5,000 bases of DNA, from the NCBI GenBank assembly GCA_021156245.1, contig JAJNBO010000272.1, positions 1 through 5,000 of the forward strand, read 5' to 3'. Both the position numbers and the translations under genes were made by a program. A model generated the notes under the pieces. That model was not told the DNA's origin. It searched no databases and saw nothing but the letters and a program-made list of their open reading frames with translations. Shown here piece by piece: positions 1 through 5,000 of the stretch (within the stretch, counting starts at the first letter, position 1; each line of letters opens with the position of its first letter). This DNA comes from Ramlibacter sp. GTDB lineage: Bacteria > Pseudomonadota > Gammaproteobacteria > Burkholderiales > Burkholderiaceae_C.

Positions 1-755
1 ATAGCCGAAGGCCTGGATGCCCGCCGCCACGGCAGGCCGGAGGAGGACCTGGTTCACGTCGGCGTTGATCCGCTCCACGACCTTCGCAGGCGTCGCCGCG
101 GGTGCGAAGATGCCGAACCAGCCATGGATCTCGAAGTCGGGAATGCCTCGCTCCACCAGGGTGGGGATGTGCGGAGCCAGCGGCCAGCGCCAGCGTGTCG
201 ACACGCCCAGCAGCTGCACCCCGGCGGCATCGGGATGGGCCTGGAAATCGGAACCGAAGTAGATCTCGACGTCTTCCTCGATGATCGCGCGCATGGCATC
301 CGCCGCCCCGGGGAAGTGCACGGGCACCATGTCGACACCCGAGCGGATCTTCAGCAGTTCGCCCGCGAGGTGCTGCGGCGACCCCGGACCGGCCGTGGCG
401 AACCGCAGCCTGCCGGGATGTGCGCGGGCATGTGCCAGGAACGAATCGACGTCGTGGAACGGCTGGTGCTCGCCGGCTGCCAGGTACAAGGGTCCCCGTG
501 CGTCGCGCTGCTTCCCTCCAGCAGCGTGGCGCCATCAGGCGCCGCGCTGGCCACGAATTCGCTGCCCACGTTGCCGTTGGCGCCCGGCCGGTTGTCGACC
601 GTCACCGGCTGGCCCCAGGCGTCGGCCAGCTCGCGGGTCACGAGGCGCGCGATGGCGTCCGGGGGGCCGCCGGGGCGGAACGGGACCACGTACCGGACAG
701 GTCCCGACGGATAGGGTGCAGCGAGCGCCACTGAGTGTCCGGACGCGTTCGTCAT
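1..755 (-). pseudogene. Bug/TctC-family tripartite tricarboxylate transporter substrate-binding protein, frameshifted and internally deleted, 3' end beyond window
   Basis: Intact members of this family are secreted periplasmic proteins of about 320 residues that bind carboxylates or related small molecules. The first 88 codons (755 down to 492) give a good family N-terminus, with [16 protein letters not shown], then [10 protein letters not shown] and [16 protein letters not shown]. Reading this frame on leads into unrelated sequence and a stop at 351-353, a product of about 134 residues. From 489 down to 1 another frame, open throughout, restores the family: [82 protein letters not shown]. 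Against the intact neighbour, about 25 codons before the FLAHAR segment are missing, so the lesion looks like an internal deletion that changes frame, not a single-base slip. The ATG overlaps the upstream stop (ATGA), with a short AAGG 4 bases before it. The start of the protein has no basic, hydrophobic signal peptide. About 40 C-terminal residues should lie beyond the left edge. An assembly error is possible but would have to remove dozens of bases. Confidence 0.85.
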
Positions 756-1708
756 TCGGCCTTGATTCCCCGCTCGCGCACGACACGTCCCCACTTGGCA
801 TGGTCGGTCTGCATCCGCGCGGCGAACTGCTCCGGACGGTTGCCGATCGGCTGGAAGCCGAGATCCGTGATGCGGCGGGCCAGCTCGGGTTGCTGCAATG
901 CCGCTGCGACTTCATCGGCAAGCCGCTGGACGACCGGCGCCGGGCTGCCCGCGGGCGCGAGCAGACCCTGCCAGCCATCGGTGTCGAAACCCGGAAGCAT
1001 GTCTGCCACGCGGCCGACGTCGCGCAGGGCTGCGACCGGCTGGAGGCCCCCGACCGCGATGGCTTTGAGCCTTCCTGCGCGGACGTGGGGCACGGCCGCG
1101 AAAGTGGTGTCGAAAGCCATGTCCAGCCGGCCGGCCAGCAATTCCTGCATCGCAGGCGCCGCGCCGCGGAACGGCACGTGCAGGACGAAGAGGTTCGTGT
1201 CCGCCTTCAGCAGTTCCATGGCCAGATGCGGACCGGAGCCCACGCCATGGCTGCCGTAGCTGTACCTGCCCGGCGCACGGCGCACGGTGGCCACGAAGCC
1301 GCGCAGGTCGGTGGCGGGGAAATCGGGGCGGACCACCAGCACATACGAGCCGGAAACGGTCTGCGTGACCGGCGTGAAGTCTCGCAAGGCATCGAACGGC
1401 GCCGCGCCGACGTGCGGCTGGATCACCAGTGAGGACGTATGGCTCAGGAGGGTCTGGCCGTCGGCAGGGGCGTTCGCCACGAACTTCGCGCCTAGCGTCC
1501 CTGCCGCACCCGGCTGGTTGTCGATGATGCAGGGCACGCCCAGCACCACCTGCATGCGCGCGGCGATCGCCCGAGGGATCGCGTCTGCGGCGGAGCCGGG
1601 CGGAAACGGCACCACCACGCGGATCGGGCCGGCCGGCCAGGACTGCGCCTGCGTTGCCGGATGCAGCGCAGCGATCGCAAGGCTCCCGAGGAGCTCGCGC
1701 CGGCGCAC
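752..1708 (-). CDS. Bug/TctC-family tripartite tricarboxylate transporter periplasmic substrate-binding protein
   Basis: The 318-residue product matches the usual length of this family (about 320). These proteins capture small, mostly carboxylate ligands in the periplasm, for TctAB-type transporters or for sensing. The start is a GTG, chosen because it gives a signal peptide (basic RRR at 2-4, hydrophobic [10 protein letters not shown], likely cleavage after Ala21 in TQA|QS) and has a Shine-Dalgarno-like AGGGGA 8 bases upstream. The RRRELLG stretch resembles a twin-arginine signal, so Tat export is possible. Family landmarks follow: [18 protein letters not shown] (29-46), [18 protein letters not shown] (61-78), [13 protein letters not shown] (81-93), [38 protein letters not shown] (180-199), and [20 protein letters not shown] (246-265). 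The usual GG in the PFPPGG ligand loop is GS here. The gene begins 5 bases after the kinase stop and overlaps the next Bug gene by 4 bases. The ligand cannot be read from sequence. Confidence 0.93.
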   Translation of the reverse strand: MRRRELLGSLAIAALHPATQAQSWPAGPIRVVVPFPPGSAADAIPRAIAARMQVVLGVPCIIDNQPGAAGTLGAKFVANAPADGQTLLSHTSSLVIQPHVGAAPFDALRDFTPVTQTVSGSYVLVVRPDFPATDLRGFVATVRRAPGRYSYGSHGVGSGPHLAMELLKADTNLFVLHVPFRGAAPAMQELLAGRLDMAFDTTFAAVPHVRAGRLKAIAVGGLQPVAALRDVGRVADMLPGFDTDGWQGLLAPAGSPAPVVQRLADEVAAALQQPELARRITDLGFQPIGNRPEQFAARMQTDHAKWGRVVRERGIKAE

Positions 1709-1713
1709 CTCGC

Positions 1714-4431
1714 CTATCCCCTGCCGGCGAGCCGGGCTACCGTGGCCAGGACCTGCGCCGGGTCCATCGGCTTGGTGAGATGCGCCTCGAAGCCGCTGCT
1801 CAGGGACCTTGCACGGTCCTCGGCACGGGCGAACGCGGTGAGCGCCAGCGCGGGCAGGCGCTGCAATGCCGGGTGCGGCAATCCGCGCACCATGCGAAGG
1901 AGCTGGTAGCCGTCGATGTCCGGCATGCCGATGTCCGACACGAGCACGTCGGGCACGTGCGACCCGAGCAGCGCCATCGCGGCGCGCGCGTCGCCGGCGG
2001 ACAGGACGCGTGCGCCGCATTCCGACAGCATCCGTTCCAGCAGTTCGCGCGAGTGCGGCTCGTCGTCGACCACCAGCACCTGCAGGCCGGACAGGTCGGG
2101 GGCGTCGGCTGGCGAGCTCGAATCCGGGGATTTCCGGTCCGCCTGCGCATCGTCGATGCCGCCGCCGTCGAACAGCGGAATGGAAACCGTGAACGTGGCC
2201 CCCTTCCCTTCGCCTGCGCTGCTCGCCGCGACCTGGCCACCGTGGGCCTCGACCAGGTGCCGAACGATCGAGAGGCCCAGCCCGAGGCCGCCGTGCCTGC
2301 GCGTGATCGAGCTGTCCGCCTGGCGGAAGCGCTCGAAGATGCGGGTCAGGTGGTCAGGATGGATGCCGCCGCCGGTGTCGCTGATGCTGATTTCGGCCGC
2401 GCTCGCGCTCTCGCGCAGGGCCACGCGCACTTCCCCTCCCCGCGGCGTGAACTTCACCGCGTTGGCGAGCAGGTTCCAGACCACCTGCTGCAAGCGTCCG
2501 GCGTCCCCGAACACGAGACCCACGGGTTCCATGTGGACGGCCATCGTGATCCCCGCGGCATCCGCCGTCGCGCGGACCATGTCCACCGCCGCCTGCACGA
2601 ACGTGGCCGGCGCCACCGGCTGCAGGTCCAGCGACAGCTTGCCCGCGCGGATGCGGCTCATGTCGAGCAGGTCGTCGATCAGTTGGAGCTGCACGCGCGT
2701 GCTGCGCTCGATCACGTCCACGCCCCGCTGCAGGTCGGCCTGCTGCGCGCCGAGCTTGCGTCGCAGGATGTGTACCCAACCCTGGATGGCACTGAGCGGC
2801 GTGCGCAATTCGTGCGACAGCGTTGCCAGGAACTCGTCCTTCACGGTGCTGGCCGCCTCCGCTTCGACGCGGGCGGCGCGTTCGCTTTCGAGCAGCGCCA
2901 TGCGTTCGTCGGCCGATTGCTGCGCCTTCGCGTACAGCCGCGCGTTGTCGATGGCCACCGCCGCCTGTCCTGCGATGCCGACAGCCAGCTGTTCGCTGCG
3001 TTGGGTGAACACCCCCGGCTCCGGATGGCCGAAGAACAGCCCTCCGATTACCTCGCCGGAGCGGCCCGTCACCGAGACGGCAAGGTAGCTGCGAACCGGA
3101 AGGTGGCCCTTCGGCATGCCGTGATGCGGCCCCCACTGGCCGTAGCGCGGGTCCGCCAGCACGTCGTGCACCCGGATCGGCGGGTCGCCGCGGAAGGTGG
3201 GGCCGAACAGCCCCGTGGGACGCGGATGGCCGAAGTTCTCAAAAGCGGCGCGCGGCGCGCCGGCCAGCGTGTACAGCAGGTACGCCTCGCCATTCTCGTC
3301 GCGACCGTTGTAGAAGAAGGCGCCAAACTGCGCGCCCGTCATTTCGGTGGCGGCGTCGGTCACCTGCTGCAGCACCACGTCCAGGTCCAGCTCGCTCGCG
3401 AGCGTCGCTCCGGTCCGATTGAGCAGCTCCAGCAGCCGGGACTCCTCACGCTGGGCCGCCTCGCTGCGCATGCGCTCGAGCGCGTCGAAGCAGCGGTCGA
3501 GCACCGTCTGCACCAACTCGATGTCCTCCTCCCTCCAGTGGCGCGGCGTCGCCTGGTGGACTGCCATCGCCGCGACGAATCGCCCCTGCTTGTGCAGAGG
3601 CGCGCAGATGACCGAGCGGATCTGCGTGCCGCGGTAGGCCGGGAGGTCCGCAGGGGTCACCTGCGGGTCGTCATCGACGTCGTGGACGACGTAGACCACG
3701 TTGCGGCGCATCAGGTCGAGCACCCTTTCGCCGAAATCGGCGAACCGGTATCGGCCGACGATGCTGTCGACGCCGTCGTTGTAATCGCCGACCAGGTCGA
3801 AGGTGTCCTGGTCGTCCAGCACGTGCGCGTAGGCGCACCGGTTCACCTGCAGGTGCCTGCCCAGCATGGCCGCGGTCACGCGCATCACTTCCTGCGGGTC
3901 CGTGAGGGAACGCGTGGCCTGCGCGAGATCGTCGAGGAAGCGCAGGCGCCGCTCGTTGAGCACCCGGCGGGTCGTCTCCGCGAACGTGACCAGCACGCCC
4001 TGGACCCGCCCCTCGTCGTCACGGACAGGGCTGTACGAGAAGTTGAAGTAGCAATCCTCGGGGTAGCCGAAGCGCTGGATGGTCAGCTTGAAATCGTCGA
4101 AGCCGATCGCCTCGCCGCCCAGCACCTGCTGCCACATCGGTCCGATCGTGGGCCAGATCTCGCTCCAGGAATCCGGCGTCGACGCGCCGAGGGCGGCCGG
4201 ATGCTTGTCGCCGAGGATCGAACGGTAGGCGTCGTTGTAGAACTGCACCAGCTGCGGCCCCCATGCGAGGTACATGGGCAGCTTGCATTCGAGCAACATG
4301 GCCACCGTGCTGCGCAGGCTGGCGGGCCAGGAATCCACGGAGCCGAGCGCGGTCTCGTGCCAGGGGTACTCACGGGTCCTCTCCCCCATCTCGCCAGTTG
4401 CCGGAAAGTGCTGGAAGAAGCTGGTGTGCAT
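1714..4431 (-). CDS. Soluble hybrid sensor histidine kinase, PAS-GAF-GAF-HisKA-HATPase_c-receiver
   Basis: The 905-residue cytoplasmic protein has no transmembrane segment or signal peptide. Domain order: a PAS-type sensor (about 25-155; MYLAWGPQLVQFYNDAYRSI, FNFSYSPVRDDEGRVQG); GAF 1 (about 165-320); GAF 2 (about 335-500; ending GIAGQAAVAIDNARLY); a helical linker (about 500-530); HisKA with the H-box FLATLSHELRTPL, phospho-accepting His540; HATPase_c with N-box NLLANAVKFT (Asn657), G1 DTGGGI (Asp685), F-box IFERFRQAD (698-706) and G2 GGLGLGLSI (714-722); and a C-terminal receiver with acidic pair Asp789/Asp790, phospho-acceptor Asp833 in VSDIGMPD, Thr865 and Lys887. All catalytic residues are present, so autophosphorylation and His-to-Asp transfer within the protein are expected. 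The signal is unknown; the PAS and GAF domains could bind a small ligand or cofactor. The ATG at 4431 is chosen because FFQHFPATGEMGERTR matches the usual start of such kinases. An in-frame ATG at 4599 lies in the tRNA and is excluded; ATG 4389 is a weaker alternative. No strong Shine-Dalgarno is seen (GTGGG close by). No HPt domain or separate response regulator is in the window. Confidence 0.93.
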   Translation of the reverse strand: MHTSFFQHFPATGEMGERTREYPWHETALGSVDSWPASLRSTVAMLLECKLPMYLAWGPQLVQFYNDAYRSILGDKHPAALGASTPDSWSEIWPTIGPMWQQVLGGEAIGFDDFKLTIQRFGYPEDCYFNFSYSPVRDDEGRVQGVLVTFAETTRRVLNERRLRFLDDLAQATRSLTDPQEVMRVTAAMLGRHLQVNRCAYAHVLDDQDTFDLVGDYNDGVDSIVGRYRFADFGERVLDLMRRNVVYVVHDVDDDPQVTPADLPAYRGTQIRSVICAPLHKQGRFVAAMAVHQATPRHWREEDIELVQTVLDRCFDALERMRSEAAQREESRLLELLNRTGATLASELDLDVVLQQVTDAATEMTGAQFGAFFYNGRDENGEAYLLYTLAGAPRAAFENFGHPRPTGLFGPTFRGDPPIRVHDVLADPRYGQWGPHHGMPKGHLPVRSYLAVSVTGRSGEVIGGLFFGHPEPGVFTQRSEQLAVGIAGQAAVAIDNARLYAKAQQSADERMALLESERAARVEAEAASTVKDEFLATLSHELRTPLSAIQGWVHILRRKLGAQQADLQRGVDVIERSTRVQLQLIDDLLDMSRIRAGKLSLDLQPVAPATFVQAAVDMVRATADAAGITMAVHMEPVGLVFGDAGRLQQVVWNLLANAVKFTPRGGEVRVALRESASAAEISISDTGGGIHPDHLTRIFERFRQADSSITRRHGGLGLGLSIVRHLVEAHGGQVAASSAGEGKGATFTVSIPLFDGGGIDDAQADRKSPDSSSPADAPDLSGLQVLVVDDEPHSRELLERMLSECGARVLSAGDARAAMALLGSHVPDVLVSDIGMPDIDGYQLLRMVRGLPHPALQRLPALALTAFARAEDRARSLSSGFEAHLTKPMDPAQVLATVARLAGRG
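1717..1722 (-). promoter_or_regulatory. Ribosome binding site for the Bug-family gene
   Basis: On the minus strand, AGGGGA ends 8 bases before the GTG at 1708. It lies inside the last two sense codons of the kinase gene (Arg-Gly, AGG GGA), just before the TAG stop. This supports the GTG start and suggests translational coupling: ribosomes finishing the kinase could re-initiate on the binding protein. The spacing and match are good; function is inferred. Confidence 0.6.
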
Positions 4432-4502
4432 GCGCCCACGATTGTGGTGAGAGCTGCAAGAGCCCGACGTAGGACGAAGCTGACAACCCGTCCCCCGACG
4501 GC

Positions 4503-4542
4503 ACAAGAAGAAAGCCCGGCCTTCTTGCGAAGGTCGGGCTTT
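4503..4542 (-). terminator. Rho-independent terminator after tRNA-Pro
   Basis: The stem is 14 bases on each side: AAAGCCCGACCTTC (4542-4529) against GAAGGCCGGGCTTT (4524-4511), with a GCAA loop. One A-C mismatch interrupts it. On the minus strand the stem is followed by a T-rich tail (CTTTCTTCTT). It begins 8 bases after the tRNA CCA end, so it most likely ends the MerR/tRNA-Pro transcript and separates it from the kinase operon. The kinase then needs its own promoter or read-through. No convincing promoter was found in the roughly 70 bases between the terminator and the kinase ATG; an isolated TTGTCA at 4481-4486 has no good -10 partner. Confidence 0.85.
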
Positions 4543-4550
4543 CAGATTGG

Positions 4551-4627
4551 TGGTCGGCGTGGCGGGATTCGAACTCGCGACCCCTTGCACCCCATGCAAG
4601 TGCGCTACCAGGCTGCGCTACACGCCG
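4551..4627 (-). tRNA. tRNA-Pro, anticodon GGG
   Basis: The 77-base gene folds as a full cloverleaf. The acceptor stem is CGGCGTG/CACGCCG with discriminator A and an encoded CCA (4551-4553). The D stem is GCGC/GCGC with loop AGCCTGGTA. The anticodon stem is CTTGC/GCAAG with loop ATGGGGT, so the anticodon GGG is at 4593-4591 and is followed by G37. The variable region has 5 bases. The T arm is GCGAG-TTCGAAT-CCCGC. It reads proline codons CCC and CCU. The C1-G72 pair and A73 are typical of bacterial tRNA-Pro. One T-stem pair is an A-C mismatch (bases 4575 and 4565; positions 52 and 62). The gene lies 43 bases downstream of the MerR-family gene on the same strand and is followed by a terminator. 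Confidence 0.97.
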
Positions 4628-4635
4628 AGCTCTTG

Positions 4636-4641
4636 ATTATA
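4636..4641 (-). promoter_or_regulatory. Probable -10 box of the tRNA-Pro gene
   Basis: A perfect TATAAT on the minus strand lies 8 bases upstream of the first tRNA base, so a start 7 bases downstream would leave a leader of only a base or two. No TTGACA-like -35 stands 16-18 bases upstream (that region reads CGGAAA/GGAAAC), and the extended -10 TG is only half matched (GGC before the box). In this GC-rich setting the exact hexamer at the right distance is still suggestive. The tRNA could alternatively be processed from a MerR-gene read-through transcript. Confidence 0.55.
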
Positions 4642-4670
4642 GCCCGACGAAGCGGGCGTTTCCGCCGGAG

Positions 4671-5000
4671 CTAGTGAACGTTCGAGTTGAGCAGGTCGCG
4701 GATCTCGAACAGCTCCCGCCTGAGCAGCTGCAGCTTCTGCGTCATGACGTCGCGCTCCTCGGGCGGCGCATCCTCGAACTGGCTTTCGCCGAAGGACGAT
4801 TCCTCGACCTCGATGACCTCGACCCCATCGAGCATCACTTCGCCCGCGCGGCGCTTGTCGCGCTCGACCTGCACGATCTCCTGCAGCTTGTTGCGCGCGC
4901 CGCTGATGGTGAAGCCCTGGTCGTACAGCAGGTCCCGGATGCGGCGGATCATCAGCACCTCGTGGTGCTGGTAGTAGCGCCGGTTGCCGCGCCGCTTCAT
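4671..5000 (-). CDS. MerR-family transcriptional regulator, C-terminal part (N-terminus beyond window)
   Basis: About 109 codons are visible, ending at the TAG at 4671-4673. The sequence begins inside the DNA-binding domain: KRRGNRRYYQHHEVLMIRRI is the wing (RRYY) and following helix of a MerR-type winged helix, and DLLYDQGFTISGARNKLQEI is the next helical pair. The Met encoded at 4998-5000 is probably internal, because the expected first recognition helices and the RYWE-type motif lie upstream of it, outside the window. The C-terminal half is acidic (VIEVEESSFGESQFEDAPPEE) and ends in a helix, MTQKLQLLRRELFEIRDLL, probably for dimerisation. There are no cysteines for metal binding, so it is not a typical metal-sensing MerR. 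In Burkholderiales a regulator of this kind commonly sits between ihfA and tRNA-Pro; the tRNA side is seen here, while ihfA is only expected. Its target is not known. Confidence 0.92.
   Translation of the reverse strand: MKRRGNRRYYQHHEVLMIRRIRDLLYDQGFTISGARNKLQEIVQVERDKRRAGEVMLDGVEVIEVEESSFGESQFEDAPPEERDVMTQKLQLLRRELFEIRDLLNSNVH

Noticed and set aside
351..794. A 147-codon intact small protein in the second Bug region
   Set aside because: Its N-terminal part is the Bug domain, while its last 45 or so codons are out-of-frame Bug sequence ending at a chance stop, so it is the product of a frameshifted gene and not a separate gene.
1709..2020. Start of the first Bug gene at an ATG at 2020
   Set aside because: The extra 104 codons lie in the kinase receiver region in another frame, are Arg/Ala-rich, and would bury the signal peptide. 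The GTG at 1708 has a ribosome binding site and a proper signal sequence.
4432..4599. N-terminal extension of the kinase to an in-frame ATG at 4599
   Set aside because: The extension translates part of tRNA-Pro (GVASSNPATPT is a typical tRNA artefact) and the terminator. The ATG at 4431 gives a family-like N-terminus.
4551..4627. tRNA-Pro as an attachment site for an integrated element carrying the kinase and Bug genes
   Set aside because: No second copy of the tRNA 3' end, no integrase and no base-composition break were seen in the window; the terminator follows the tRNA directly.
4642..4657. Inverted repeat GCCCG/CGGGC as a terminator of the MerR-family gene
   Set aside because: The stem has only 5 pairs and is followed by TATAATCAAGA with no T tract on the minus strand.
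1654..4674. A 1006-codon open frame on the plus strand, opposite the kinase
   Set aside because: It is an antisense shadow of the kinase: rich in Arg, His and Ala, with no recognisable domain, and it runs through the complement of the terminator and tRNA. Long antisense frames are common opposite high-GC genes.

Overview
The window is a gene-dense, GC-rich piece of a proteobacterial chromosome, most likely a betaproteobacterium of the order Burkholderiales (Comamonadaceae-like). Three things point there: the very high GC content, a small MerR-type regulator followed directly by tRNA-Pro(GGG), which is a recurrent arrangement in that group, and clustered Bug-type (TctC family) periplasmic solute-binding proteins, which are greatly expanded in it. 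All genes I support lie on the minus strand, so the window reads from right to left.

From the right: (1) the C-terminal part of a MerR-family regulator (4671-5000, N-terminus outside the window); (2) a short spacer holding a perfect TATAAT box; (3) a complete tRNA-Pro with anticodon GGG (4551-4627, CCA encoded); (4) a strong stem-loop with a T-rich tail, which closes the tRNA transcript (about 4503-4542); (5) a 905-residue soluble hybrid sensor histidine kinase with the order PAS-GAF-GAF-HisKA-HATPase-receiver (1714-4431); (6) a complete Bug/TctC-family periplasmic binding protein starting at a GTG 5 bases after the kinase stop (752-1708); (7) a second Bug-family gene whose ATG overlaps the stop of the first (ATGA), running off the left edge. 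This second copy is broken. It changes reading frame near 489-492 and lacks roughly 25 codons there compared with its intact neighbour, and it has no proper signal peptide, so I call it a pseudogene.

The kinase and the two Bug genes have operon-like spacing (5-base gap, then overlap). This suggests co-transcription and possibly a link between sensing and organic-acid binding. No TctA/TctB membrane components and no separate output regulator are visible, so neither the transporter partner nor the phosphorelay target can be named. No mobile element, CRISPR array or unexplained gene-free stretch was seen. Both protein families are known. The most notable points are the decayed second Bug gene and the tight kinase-Bug linkage.
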